Positions 5,502-12,973 of a stretch of 15,035 bases of DNA are shown here, piece by piece. The DNA lies in NCBI GenBank assembly GCA_029974855.1, contig JARKQO010000457.1:1-15035 (forward strand), given 5' to 3'. Origin of the DNA: Eubacteriales bacterium. Its GTDB lineage: Bacteria > Bacillota_A > Clostridia > Christensenellales > Aristaeellaceae. A program made the translations under genes and the position numbers. The notes under the pieces are model-generated. The model was not told where the DNA came from. It searched no databases and worked only from the letters and a program-made list of their open reading frames with translations. Positions within the stretch are counted from its first letter, which is position 1, and each line of letters begins with the position of its first letter.

Positions 5502-6995
5502 ATGAACAAAGGACGCAGGCTTTCCCCAAAATCCAAAAAAGTGATGGCGGCCGTGTTGATGGCGGCCATCCTACTCCCCTTTGTGATCCTTGCCCTTTTC
5601 ACATTTCCAAGGGGGGACGATTTTTTTAATGCCGAGCATTATCATGCCCTGACCGAGAAATATCAGACAGACGCGGTTGCGCTCCTGGCGGATCTTGTGG
5701 GGGAGATTGTCCGGGTTGGCTATGCGCCTATTTCCCTTCTCACCTTCTTGTTTTCGCCCATTGTCTATGCAGGCGTTCATGCCATGAGGATCACGGTTTT
5801 TTGCATGAACCTGCTGTTTCTTTTATCGGTCTTTCTGTTTTTCAAATGGGTGTTCAAGGGCCTTTTTCATGACGCGGACCCATGGCATTGGTCCATCGCG
5901 TCCTTTCTTTTTGCGGTATGCTTCGTGGTATTCAGGTTTCATGCGGAGCCGTTTGCGTGGTTTACCTGCTCTTTTGGGTATTTGCTGCCTGTGAACTGCC
6001 TGCTTCTTGGGTTGGCCTGCTTTATCAAGGCCCATGTGCTGGGCAAAAAGCGGTATTGGGTTTTCAGCGCGTTTTTGGGCGTAATCGGCGCTTTGGGGCC
6101 GGTGCTGATTACGGTGCTTGTTTGCGGGCTTTATTTTGTGTCGCTTCTGTTGCTTTTGATCAACGCAAAGAGCAGGCGGGGCGCGGTGATTGTAACGCTG
6201 GTGGTGGTGGCGGTGGGCCTGGCAACGCTGCTGATGCCGGGCCACTACACCAGGCACGATTCCCTTACCACGGAATATGACTGGTGGCTGCATTTGCAAG
6301 GCTCGGCAGTTGGGGTTTGGCAGGAAACCATCACCTTGCTGCAAAGCCCCATCGCAATTGTTTTGTGCTTGTTTGCCATTTTGGCCACCAGATGGTTTTC
6401 CTTTTCAAAACCGGTTTCCTGGATGAACGTGGGACTGGCTGTGACGGTTGCGCTGCTTGGCCCGGTCCTGGTGGCCTTCCCGTATTATTTCGGGTATAGC
6501 CTTGGCATTGATGCCGAGTATATTACGGGGCGGTATCTTTTTGTGCTGGACGTTGCCATTCTTCTGGGCTTCATAGGAGCCATCTGGGGGATCGCGGCGT
6601 TTTTTCAATCCAGGAGGGAGGATGTCCCGACCGGGAAGGGGAATGCCCTGGCGCTTGCGGTGGTGCTTGTTCTGTTTTGCGGAAGCATCGCCACATTTTA
6701 CCCGGTGCGTAATTGCCTGCCCTTGAGGATGCTGGATGATTTTTTGGATGGCGACATGCAACGCAGCAACGCATACTGGATGGAGCAGCTCCATCGGTGG
6801 GAGCAGTCGGCAGGCCGGGATGTTTTGGTGGTTTCCGAATCGCAAATGGGATACAGGGTGCTATATCTGATGTATCCGCTTGTGCTGGAAGACCCTGCCC
6901 ATATCGAAAACAGCACTGTGGCCCGTTTTTTCCATTTGAATTCCATCACGGCGGTACCTTACCAGGAGTATGTGAAGCTGCGGAGCGGGGAGTAG
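5502..6995 (+). CDS. Polytopic membrane protein, DUF6056/GT-C glycosyltransferase-like
   Basis: The product is 497 residues from the ATG at 5502 and strongly hydrophobic, with about ten membrane helices. The first (about 14-35) is followed by an outside loop with PRGDDFF, where D39-D40 match the acidic pair typical of GT-C-fold lipid-linked sugar transferases. EPFAWFTCSFGYLLPVN (about 149-165) resembles the YWxTGxxxYLLP signature of DUF6056/GtrII-like proteins. The C-terminal tail is soluble and outside. Four tandem in-frame ATG codons (5493-5504) follow AGAGG at 5488-5492; 5502 has the best spacing. The upstream in-frame ATG at 5442 has no ribosome site. Codons are more T-ending than in the backbone genes, suggesting transfer. 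It converges with the transglutaminase-like gene. Likely role: adding a sugar to a surface polymer. The reaction is not established. Confidence 0.7.
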   Translation: MNKGRRLSPKSKKVMAAVLMAAILLPFVILALFTFPRGDDFFNAEHYHALTEKYQTDAVALLADLVGEIVRVGYAPISLLTFLFSPIVYAGVHAMRITVFCMNLLFLLSVFLFFKWVFKGLFHDADPWHWSIASFLFAVCFVVFRFHAEPFAWFTCSFGYLLPVNCLLLGLACFIKAHVLGKKRYWVFSAFLGVIGALGPVLITVLVCGLYFVSLLLLLINAKSRRGAVIVTLVVVAVGLATLLMPGHYTRHDSLTTEYDWWLHLQGSAVGVWQETITLLQSPIAIVLCLFAILATRWFSFSKPVSWMNVGLAVTVALLGPVLVAFPYYFGYSLGIDAEYITGRYLFVLDVAILLGFIGAIWGIAAFFQSRREDVPTGKGNALALAVVLVLFCGSIATFYPVRNCLPLRMLDDFLDGDMQRSNAYWMEQLHRWEQSAGRDVLVVSESQMGYRVLYLMYPLVLEDPAHIENSTVARFFHLNSITAVPYQEYVKLRSGE

Positions 6996-7053
6996 GCCAA
7001 GGAGCCTCCGGCGGGCAGGGGGGAACCATAGCGGACGGGAAGCGGGCAAGGCC

Positions 7054-8148
7054 CTAGCGCCAGGGCACCGGCAAAATCCCCTGCTCCCGGGCATTGGGGA
7101 TGTTGACCCAGCCGTAGTTGTCCGGGTCCGTTTCCATTTTGGGGCCGTCCTCCTCCCAGGCGCTCTTGCCGTAGTTGACGGCGGTGTCAAAATCCTCCTG
7201 GCCGATCATGGTGGTTTCGATGAAGTAATAGGAGGCGTTGAAGGGATCGGTGCGGACGCCCAGGTACGAGTGCCCCGGGATCAGCACGATGGCGCATTCC
7301 ATGTCCATGGCTTCCACGGCGGAGGCGAACAGGAACACCAGCTCGATGCAGTTGCCTCCGGACTGCTCCAGCACTTCAAAGGGCAGCCTCACCCGTTGGG
7401 ATTTCTCCGGGGTGAAGGAGACCCAGGTGCTCACATAGGTGAGGCGGTATTCCTTTTCCGCCTGCCAGACGGCCTGGAGCCGGTCCCAGACCCCGCCCCC
7501 CTCGTCATACTCATGGTCGCCGTACCTGGACCAGATTTGCCCGGAGGTGGTGTAGTCGGCGGCCCGGCGAAGCAATTCCTCCACAGCCGGGTCGTTGGGG
7601 GTCACGTAAGCGGCCAGAAGGTCCCGGTTCTCCTGAAGGTTGCAGCCGTCCACCCAGGTATAGTCCCGCCGGGAGTACAGCAGGATCTCGCTTTTTTCGG
7701 CCAGCAGAAGCTCGTCCTCCCCATCGGCCAGCAGCGTCACCCGGATGAAGAAGTTGGCATAGCGCTGGGAATTGAGCCTTTCCATGGATTCCGGGATCAG
7801 GCGCGGGTTCTGGCAGAGCTCCTGGCTCTGGCCCGGCCCCACCTGCACCGTGTCCGTGGCAATGGCTGTGTATCCCTCCACCTGGGTTTCCACCAAAAAC
7901 CACTGGGTGCTGTCGCTTCGGTTGGTCAGGGTGATCCTCACAAAATCGGACAGAACGTTGCCATAGAGGTGGTAATAGGTGGTAATCAGCTCCTGGGTGT
8001 AGACGTAGTCGATGTGGTAGAGCGCCTCGTCTGTTGGGCTTGAGGCCTGGGAAGCCCCTTCCCCCAAGGCGGGCGCCGGGACGGAAAGCAACAGAAGGAA
8101 CAAGGCTGCCAACAGGGCAAGCCATCCGCGCTGTCTCACCAAGACCAT
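7054..8148 (-). CDS. Secreted transglutaminase-like protein
   Basis: The 364-residue product has an N-terminal signal peptide (hydrophobic core about 9-22, cleavage probably near PALGEG), so it is exported. Residues about 45-160 look like a beta-rich domain of unknown identity. The C-terminal part has the transglutaminase-like triad pattern: C267 in SGGNCIELVFLFASAVEA, H293 in PGHSYLGV and acidic E311 in YYFIETT. This order and spacing match bacterial transglutaminase-like cysteine hydrolases, many of which act as proteases or amidases rather than cross-linkers. The ATG at 8148 follows AGGAAAGG almost without a gap; the in-frame GTG at 8139 would have better spacing. It has its own sigma-A promoter and converges with the DUF6056-like gene. 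Substrate unknown; an envelope target is inferred only from export. Confidence 0.8.
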   Translation of the reverse strand: MVLVRQRGWLALLAALFLLLLSVPAPALGEGASQASSPTDEALYHIDYVYTQELITTYYHLYGNVLSDFVRITLTNRSDSTQWFLVETQVEGYTAIATDTVQVGPGQSQELCQNPRLIPESMERLNSQRYANFFIRVTLLADGEDELLLAEKSEILLYSRRDYTWVDGCNLQENRDLLAAYVTPNDPAVEELLRRAADYTTSGQIWSRYGDHEYDEGGGVWDRLQAVWQAEKEYRLTYVSTWVSFTPEKSQRVRLPFEVLEQSGGNCIELVFLFASAVEAMDMECAIVLIPGHSYLGVRTDPFNASYYFIETTMIGQEDFDTAVNYGKSAWEEDGPKMETDPDNYGWVNIPNAREQGILPVPWR

Positions 8149-8217
8149 CCTTTCCTACAGCAAGTCGGTCGGTATCCGGTTTTGGGGGCGGCGATGGGCA
8201 CAAGTGAATTTTTTCCC

Positions 8218-8246
8218 ATTGTATCACGGCCCCCCGGCGATGTAAA
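8218..8246 (-). promoter_or_regulatory. Sigma-A promoter of the transglutaminase-like gene
   Basis: On the minus strand TTTACA (8246-8241), a 17-base spacer and TACAAT (8223-8218) each match the consensus at five of six positions. The start codon is about 70 bases downstream. Confidence 0.75.
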
Positions 8247-8270
8247 CGGATCATTCGGGAACACAAGAAC

Positions 8271-8390
8271 GGGAAAGCGAAAGCTCGCCTCCCCGCACAA
8301 AATGGAATGACCATGTTGGGATTCCAAAGGGATGTATCCCTTTGGCAGGGATGCAAGGGCCGGAGTCCCTTGCCCCCCGTCCCCGTCCCT
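8271..8390. repeat. Hairpin-rich intergenic repeat, copy 2, abutting the spoIVA stop
   Basis: Same element and orientation as 5239-5357. The core 8312-8375 differs at two of 64 positions. The central hairpin CCAAAGGGA/TCCCTTTGG is intact, the third hairpin is shortened to 7 bp by one base change, and the first is imperfect. Its right end runs into the spoIVA stop codon (8391-8389), so it may also act as the spoIVA terminator. Confidence 0.85.
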
Positions 8391-9873
8391 ACAGCAGAAT
8401 GCAGATCATCCCGCCGCTGCCTTCGTTGATGATCTTGGAGAGGGTTTCCTGGACCTTCTCCTGGGCGTCGGCGGGCATGCGCATGAGCTTGTTGCTGAGC
8501 CCTTCCCGCACCAGCTCGTGGAGGCTTTTGCCGAAGAAGTTGGTGTTCCAGATCCGCTGGGGATCGTTTTCGAACTCCTCCAGGAGGTAGCGTACCAGCT
8601 CCTCGCTCTGCTTCTCGGTACCCACCACGGGGGACACCTCGGTTTCAATATCCACCCGGATCATGTGCAAGGAGGGGGCGTGAGCTTTGAGCTTGAGGCC
8701 AAAGCGGCTGCCCTGCTGCACGATCTCCGGCTCCTGGAGGGTGAGCTCGCCCATGGTGGGGGTCACCAGGCCGTAGCCGGTTTCCCGCACGCTGCGCAGG
8801 GCCTGGGCCACGTGGTCGTACTCGGTCTTGGCAGTTACCAGCTCCTTCATCAGGCGCAGCAGGTGGGCGTCCCCCCGGATTTCCGTGCCGCATTCCTCTC
8901 CCAGGATCCGGTTGAACAGGCCCTCCCGCAGGGGCAAAGAAAAGCGCAGCCGCCCCTGGCCCAGGTCGATGCCGTCGGTAATCATGCCCTCGGAGTAGGG
9001 GGACTCCGCGAAGGCGGCGGCAAAATGCCCGTGGTCCCGCATCTTGCTGACGTCCGCCGCGCCGGCCTGCACCAGCTCCAGCACGTGGCGAATGAGCCAG
9101 TGGCCCTCGTCCAGGGCGTGGAGCCAGGCGGGCACGTTCATGCGGATTTCCCGCAGGGGGAACTGGAACAGCACCTGCTCAAACACGTTTTGGATGTCGG
9201 TGAGCTCCATCTCCTTCACGTTCAGGGACAACACGGGCACGTCATAGCGCTGGCTGAGGCTGTCCCGGAGCTTCAGGGTTTTTTCGTCCTGGGGGGTGCG
9301 GGAGTTGAGGACCATCACAAAGGGCTTGCCCAGCTGCTTCAGCTCGCTGACCACCCGGGCCTCCGGGTCCACGTAGACCTCCCGGGGCAGCTCGGTGATG
9401 CTGCCGTCTGTGGTCATTACCAGCCCGATGGTGGCGTGCTCCGCGATCACCTTCCGGGTGCCGATCTCCGCCGCCTGCTCAAAGGGGATGTCATGATCGA
9501 ACCAGGGGGTGTGCACCATGCGGGCGCTGCCGTCCTCCTCAGTGCCCAAGGCCCCGTCCACCATGTATCCCACGCTGTCCACCATGCGGATGCGCACAGT
9601 GGCCTGGTCCCCCATGGATACGGTGACGGCCTCGCTGGGCACGAACTTGGGCTGTGTGGTCATGATGGTGCGCCCGCTGCCCCCTTGGGGGAGTTCGTCC
9701 GCCACCCGGGTGCGCTTGGGGCTCTGGGGCATGTTGGGCAGCACCAGCTCCTCCATGAACCGGCTGATAAAGGTGCTTTTCCCCGTTCGCACCGGACCCA
9801 CCACGCCGATGTACACATCGCCGTCGGTGCGCTCGGCGATGTCCCGGTACAGGTTAAATGGTTTCTCCTTCAC
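8389..9873 (-). CDS. spoIVA: Stage IV sporulation protein A, spore-coat ATPase
   Basis: SpoIVA polymerises with ATP hydrolysis on the outer forespore surface and forms the platform for coat assembly. The 494-residue product matches the family length (about 492 in Bacillus). The Walker A motif GPVRTGKST is at 26-34 with K32, the sensor-like GRTIMTTQPKFVP region at about 67-79, and a Walker B-type IRMVDSVGY with D99. The C-terminal end GGMICILL is the conserved SpoIVA tail that contacts SpoVM/SpoVID-type partners in Bacillus. The start is GTG at 9873 with AAGGAGGG seven bases upstream. A candidate sigma-E promoter is at 9906-9934, fitting mother-cell expression. It is divergent from the YlbF-family gene. 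Codon use is that of the GC-rich backbone. Confidence 0.97.
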   Translation of the reverse strand: MKEKPFNLYRDIAERTDGDVYIGVVGPVRTGKSTFISRFMEELVLPNMPQSPKRTRVADELPQGGSGRTIMTTQPKFVPSEAVTVSMGDQATVRIRMVDSVGYMVDGALGTEEDGSARMVHTPWFDHDIPFEQAAEIGTRKVIAEHATIGLVMTTDGSITELPREVYVDPEARVVSELKQLGKPFVMVLNSRTPQDEKTLKLRDSLSQRYDVPVLSLNVKEMELTDIQNVFEQVLFQFPLREIRMNVPAWLHALDEGHWLIRHVLELVQAGAADVSKMRDHGHFAAAFAESPYSEGMITDGIDLGQGRLRFSLPLREGLFNRILGEECGTEIRGDAHLLRLMKELVTAKTEYDHVAQALRSVRETGYGLVTPTMGELTLQEPEIVQQGSRFGLKLKAHAPSLHMIRVDIETEVSPVVGTEKQSEELVRYLLEEFENDPQRIWNTNFFGKSLHELVREGLSNKLMRMPADAQEKVQETLSKIINEGSGGMICILL

Positions 9874-9905
9874 GGTGATACCCTCCTTGATTGTACGCTT
9901 GTGGG

Positions 9906-9934
9906 AGGATATGCGCAGGGGCCGTGCCCTATGA
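9906..9934 (-). promoter_or_regulatory. spoIVA: Candidate sigma-E promoter of spoIVA
   Basis: On the minus strand TCATAGG (9934-9928) is followed by exactly 14 bases and CATATCCT (9913-9906). Against the Bacillus sigma-E pattern KMATATT-N14-CATACAMT this scores five of seven and six of eight. The predicted start site would leave a short leader with AAGGAGGG correctly placed. Known family biology (spoIVA is mother-cell expressed) supports it. Confidence 0.55.
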
Positions 9935-9984
9935 AAGGACTTGAAGGATTTACACCTGCGCCCGGCCCCAGACCGAAAAAAGGA

Positions 9985-10013
9985 ATGAAATTTTCCCGCG
10001 CTTGCGGTATACT
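9985..10013 (+). promoter_or_regulatory. Probable sigma-A promoter of the ylbF-mltG-U32 operon
   Basis: TATACT (10008-10013) lies 17 bases after a weak ATGAAA (9985-9990). It is 31 bases upstream of the YlbF-family ATG. The -10 is good and the -35 is marginal. Confidence 0.5.
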
Positions 10014-10044
10014 AGAGGATGAACCCAAGGCGAGGAGGGAGCGC

Positions 10045-10401
10045 ATGCCCCAGCAGGAGATTGAACTGGCCACCCAGCGGCTGGCCCAGGCCATCCGGGA
10101 GAGCGAGGAATACATCCTCTACAGCGGCCTGAAGGACGCGGTCATGAGCGACGAAACCAACAGGACCTTGCTGAAGGAATACCAAAAGGCCCAGACGGTG
10201 CTGCAAATGGCGGCCATGGCCGGCAAGGACGCGGACGAGGACACGGTGCAGCGGTTTTCCCAGCTGTCCAGCCTGCTGTATATGAACAATCAGGTGGCCC
10301 AGTATCTGCTGGCCCAGCTTCGGGTGCAAAAGCTGGCTGGGGACGTGTTCAGCCGCCTGGCGGAGGCCGCCGGGCTGGAGTTTGAGCTGCCCGGGATGTA
10401 A
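10045..10401 (+). CDS. YlbF/YmcA family protein
   Basis: The 118-residue, mostly alpha-helical product matches the YlbF/YmcA (DUF964) family in length and in its pattern of N-terminal ATQRLAQAIRESEEYI, then a LLKEYQKAQ helix and a C-terminal VFSRLAEAAG. In Bacillus, YlbF, YmcA and YaaT form a complex that affects RNase Y-dependent mRNA processing, sporulation, competence and biofilm formation. The ATG at 10045 has GGAGGG at 10034-10039. Longer in-frame extensions upstream are antisense to spoIVA and are rejected. It is followed by mltG after 13 bases and appears to be the first gene of a three-gene operon. Which YlbF paralogue it represents cannot be told from sequence inspection alone. Confidence 0.85.
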   Translation: MPQQEIELATQRLAQAIRESEEYILYSGLKDAVMSDETNRTLLKEYQKAQTVLQMAAMAGKDADEDTVQRFSQLSSLLYMNNQVAQYLLAQLRVQKLAGDVFSRLAEAAGLEFELPGM

Positions 10402-10414
10402 AGGGGGAAACGGC

Positions 10415-11602
10415 TTGGCCAGGCATAGAAGGAGCGGAGAATACGACCACGAGTCCCTGCGGGACGAGCGGGAATATGGTTTTTATTGGTATAGCGGCAT
10501 ATGGCACATTCTGCGCCCGGTGCTCATTGGCCTAGCGGCCTTGGTGCTGGTGTTCGGGCTGCTGTCCACGGGGTACGGGGTCATCGACCGGGAGTTTTTA
10601 AGCGCCGTGGACCCGGCGGATACGGCGGAGGTGCCCTTTTCCATCGCCAGCGGCTCCAGCCTCACCAAGGTGGCGGGGAATCTGGAGCAGCAGGGCCTCA
10701 TCAAGAACCGCTCCGTGTTTAAGTATTACTGCGATTTCGCGGGCCTGGGGCAGAAGATTCAGGCCGGGGATTACCAGCTGAGCAAGAGCATGGATATGTT
10801 TGCCATCGCGGACAAGCTCACCACCGGGGACGGCAGGCCCATCACCGCCAAGATCACCCTGATTCCCGGCGGGACCGTGGAGGATTTGGCGGCCCAGCTG
10901 AAGCAGCAGGGACTCATTGCCGACCAGCAGGCCTTTTTGAACCAGTGCCGCACCGGGGAGGGGCTTACGGACTACTACTTCATCCAGGAAGCTTTGGGCA
11001 CCAGCCGGGTCCAGGAGCGCAAGTACCTGCTGGAGGGGTATCTGTCCCCCAACACCTACGAGGTGTACACCACAGCCAGCCCCACGGACATCCTGAAAAA
11101 GTTCCTGGACCAGACGGACAAGGTGTTCAGCATGGAGTGGCAGGAGCAGGCCGCCCAGGAGAAGCTGACTTTGGACCAGGTGCTGACCTTGGCCTCCCTT
11201 ATCGAGAAGGAGGGGAAATCCCCGGATTTCGCCAAGGTTTCGGCGGTTTTCCACAACCGTTTGGACAGCAAGATGACCTTGGGCAGCGACGTGACCATCC
11301 ACTACATCACGGGGCAGCGGCGCATGAGCCTGCGCAACAGCGATTTGGCTGTGGAATCCCCCTACAATACCTACAAGTATGCCGGGCTGCCCCTGGGGCC
11401 CATCTGCAACCCCTCGGCGGAGGCCATCCAGGCGGCCCTGTACCCGGACCAGGTATTTGTGGCGGAGAAGTATTTGTACTTCTGCAGCAAGGACCCGGAC
11501 ACCGGGGAGCTGCACTTCAGCAAGACCCAGGCGGAGCACGACCGGGCCGTGGAGATTTACGCGCCCCTGTGGCAGGCCTACGATCAGGAGCGGGGCTTCT
11601 AG
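10415..11602 (+). CDS. mltG: Endolytic peptidoglycan transglycosylase MltG
   Basis: MltG cuts nascent glycan strands at the outer membrane face and sets strand length. The 395-residue product has a cytoplasmic N-terminus, one membrane helix (about 34-53) and a LysM-like region (about 72-145). The catalytic YceG domain follows: LEGYLSPNTYEV (206-217), the catalytic Glu E264 in LASLIEKEG, VFHNRL (278-283), LGSDVTIHY (289-297) and SPYNTYKYAGLPLGPICNPS (315-334). The TTG at 10415 is the preferred start, with AAGGGGG at 10401-10407. Another in-frame TTG at 10382 overlaps ylbF and lacks a ribosome site. The downstream U32 gene starts two bases after the stop. A mltG homologue (yrrL) next to U32 genes is also the Bacillus arrangement. 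Confidence 0.95.
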   Translation: MARHRRSGEYDHESLRDEREYGFYWYSGIWHILRPVLIGLAALVLVFGLLSTGYGVIDREFLSAVDPADTAEVPFSIASGSSLTKVAGNLEQQGLIKNRSVFKYYCDFAGLGQKIQAGDYQLSKSMDMFAIADKLTTGDGRPITAKITLIPGGTVEDLAAQLKQQGLIADQQAFLNQCRTGEGLTDYYFIQEALGTSRVQERKYLLEGYLSPNTYEVYTTASPTDILKKFLDQTDKVFSMEWQEQAAQEKLTLDQVLTLASLIEKEGKSPDFAKVSAVFHNRLDSKMTLGSDVTIHYITGQRRMSLRNSDLAVESPYNTYKYAGLPLGPICNPSAEAIQAALYPDQVFVAEKYLYFCSKDPDTGELHFSKTQAEHDRAVEIYAPLWQAYDQERGF

Positions 11603-11604
11603 GC

Positions 11605-12852
11605 ATGGGCAGACGGATGGAGCTGCTGGCCCCGGCCGGCGGCATGGAGCAGTTGAAGGCGGCTCTGCGCTTCGGCGCGGACGCGGTGTATGGCGGCATG
11701 AAGGGCTTTGGCCTGCGGGCCTTTGCGGGAAATTTTGACGAAGAGGGCCTTGGGGAGGCGGTGCGCCTGACCCACGGTCAGGGCAAGCGCTTTTATGTGA
11801 CCCTGAACATCTTGCCTTTGGACCGGGACCTGGAGGGCCTGCTGAGAGCGGCCCGGCAAGCCTGGGAGGGCGGGGTGGACGGGGCCTTGGCCAGCGACAT
11901 GGGCGCGGGGCTGATGCTCCGGGAGGCTCTGCCCGGGCTGCCGCTGCACATCAGCACCCAGGCCAATGTGATGAACAGCCGCACGGCCTTGCACCTGCAC
12001 CGGGCCCTGGGGGCCAGCCGGATCGTGCTGTCCCGGGAGATGAGCCTGGAGGACATCCGGGCGATGCGGGCCGGCCTGCCGGACACCCTGGAGCTGGAAG
12101 CCTTTGTCCACGGGGCCATGTGCGTGGCCTACAGCGGGCGCTGTCTGCTCAGCGGCGCGCTGACGGGCCGCAGCGGCAACCGGGGCCAGTGCGCCCAGCC
12201 CTGCCGCTGGCAGTACCACGTGGTGGAGGAGAAAAGGCCCGGGGAGTATCTGCCGGTGATGGAGGATGAGCGGGGCAGCTACCTGTTCTCCGCCTACGAT
12301 CTGTGCCTGCTGGAGCACCTTCCGGAGCTGGAGAAGGCGGGGGTCGCCAGCGTGAAAATCGAGGGGCGGATGAAAACCGCTCACTATGTGGCCACGGTGG
12401 TGGGGGCCTACCGCCGGGCCCTGGACCTGCTGGAAGGGGAGGGGGAGGCGGCCTACCGGGCCGCGCTGCCGGAATTGAGGACCGAGCTGGACAAGGCCAG
12501 CCACCGGGCCAGCAATACCGGCTTCTTCTTTGGGCCGCCCCAGCCCCCGGCGGGAGCGGCGGGCTTTACCCAGACCATGGAGTACGTGGGGGATGTGGTA
12601 AAGGGCGCGGCGGCGGGGGAGGCGGCCACCGTGATCCTGAAAAACCGCTTCTATGTGGGAGATTCCCTGGAGGTCCTGACCCCGGGGGGCAGCAGGGCCT
12701 TTGTGGCCCAGGGCCTGCGCCTGGAGGACACCGGGGAGGAAGTGGATACCGCCGGGGTGGCGGGCACCCGGCTGCTGATGACCTTTCCCTTTGCTGTGGA
12801 GGCCGGGGATTTGCTGCGGGGCCCCAACCGGAACCACAGGCCCAAGGAGTGA
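11605..12852 (+). CDS. Peptidase U32 family protein, probable tRNA/rRNA hydroxylation enzyme (TrhP/RlhA-type)
   Basis: The 415-residue product opens with ELLAPAGGMEQLKAALRFGADAVYGG, the U32 TIM-barrel start. The family signature is at 165-201: EAFVHGAMCVAYSGRCLLS then GRSGNRGQCAQPCR. C173, C180, C196 and C200 are the expected [4Fe-4S] ligands. The C-terminal half holds VKIEGRMKTAHYVATVVGAYR and a small beta domain (about 322-410). Although named peptidases, characterised U32 members TrhP and RlhA hydroxylate RNA with prephenate. In Bacillus the trhP genes (yrrN, yrrO) lie beside the mltG homologue, so a TrhP role is favoured here. Only one U32 gene is present rather than a pair. The ATG at 11605 is coupled to mltG; a second ATG at 11617 is possible. 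Confidence 0.9.
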   Translation: MGRRMELLAPAGGMEQLKAALRFGADAVYGGMKGFGLRAFAGNFDEEGLGEAVRLTHGQGKRFYVTLNILPLDRDLEGLLRAARQAWEGGVDGALASDMGAGLMLREALPGLPLHISTQANVMNSRTALHLHRALGASRIVLSREMSLEDIRAMRAGLPDTLELEAFVHGAMCVAYSGRCLLSGALTGRSGNRGQCAQPCRWQYHVVEEKRPGEYLPVMEDERGSYLFSAYDLCLLEHLPELEKAGVASVKIEGRMKTAHYVATVVGAYRRALDLLEGEGEAAYRAALPELRTELDKASHRASNTGFFFGPPQPPAGAAGFTQTMEYVGDVVKGAAAGEAATVILKNRFYVGDSLEVLTPGGSRAFVAQGLRLEDTGEEVDTAGVAGTRLLMTFPFAVEAGDLLRGPNRNHRPKE

Positions 12853-12909
12853 AGCGGCGCGGGCCTTGCCCCGCCCCCGCCCACCCCCCGCCCCATCCGA
12901 ACATTTTCC

Positions 12910-12938
12910 TTGTCATTTCCTGGACGCTTTGCTATAAT
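12910..12938 (+). promoter_or_regulatory. yajC: Sigma-A promoter of yajC
   Basis: TTGTCA (12910-12915), a 17-base spacer and a perfect TATAAT (12933-12938) lie 35 bases before the yajC ATG. A C-rich tract (12869-12894) stands just upstream. Confidence 0.88.
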
Positions 12939-12973
12939 CGTTCTGACCGATTTTGGAAAGGGGTACAATTGAA

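Noticed and set aside
5358..8270. Composite transposon flanked by the two direct repeats
   Set aside because: No transposase, no terminal inverted repeats and no target duplications were found. Recombination between repeats remains possible, but a transposon call is unsupported.
9885..9897. CGTACAAT-like -10 element next to the spoIVA ribosome site
   Set aside because: It would start transcription inside or after the ribosome site and has no -35 at the right distance; the site at 9906-9934 fits better.
8332..10401. A 689-codon plus-strand open frame running antisense through spoIVA into the YlbF-family gene
   Set aside because: Its first part is the GC-rich shadow of spoIVA, is full of His/Gly/Leu low-complexity sequence and has no ribosome site. 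Only the last 118 codons from 10045 are a real gene.
11599..12837. A 412-codon minus-strand open frame across the U32 gene
   Set aside because: Composition is that of a high-GC shadow frame, and the plus strand carries the clear U32 signature.
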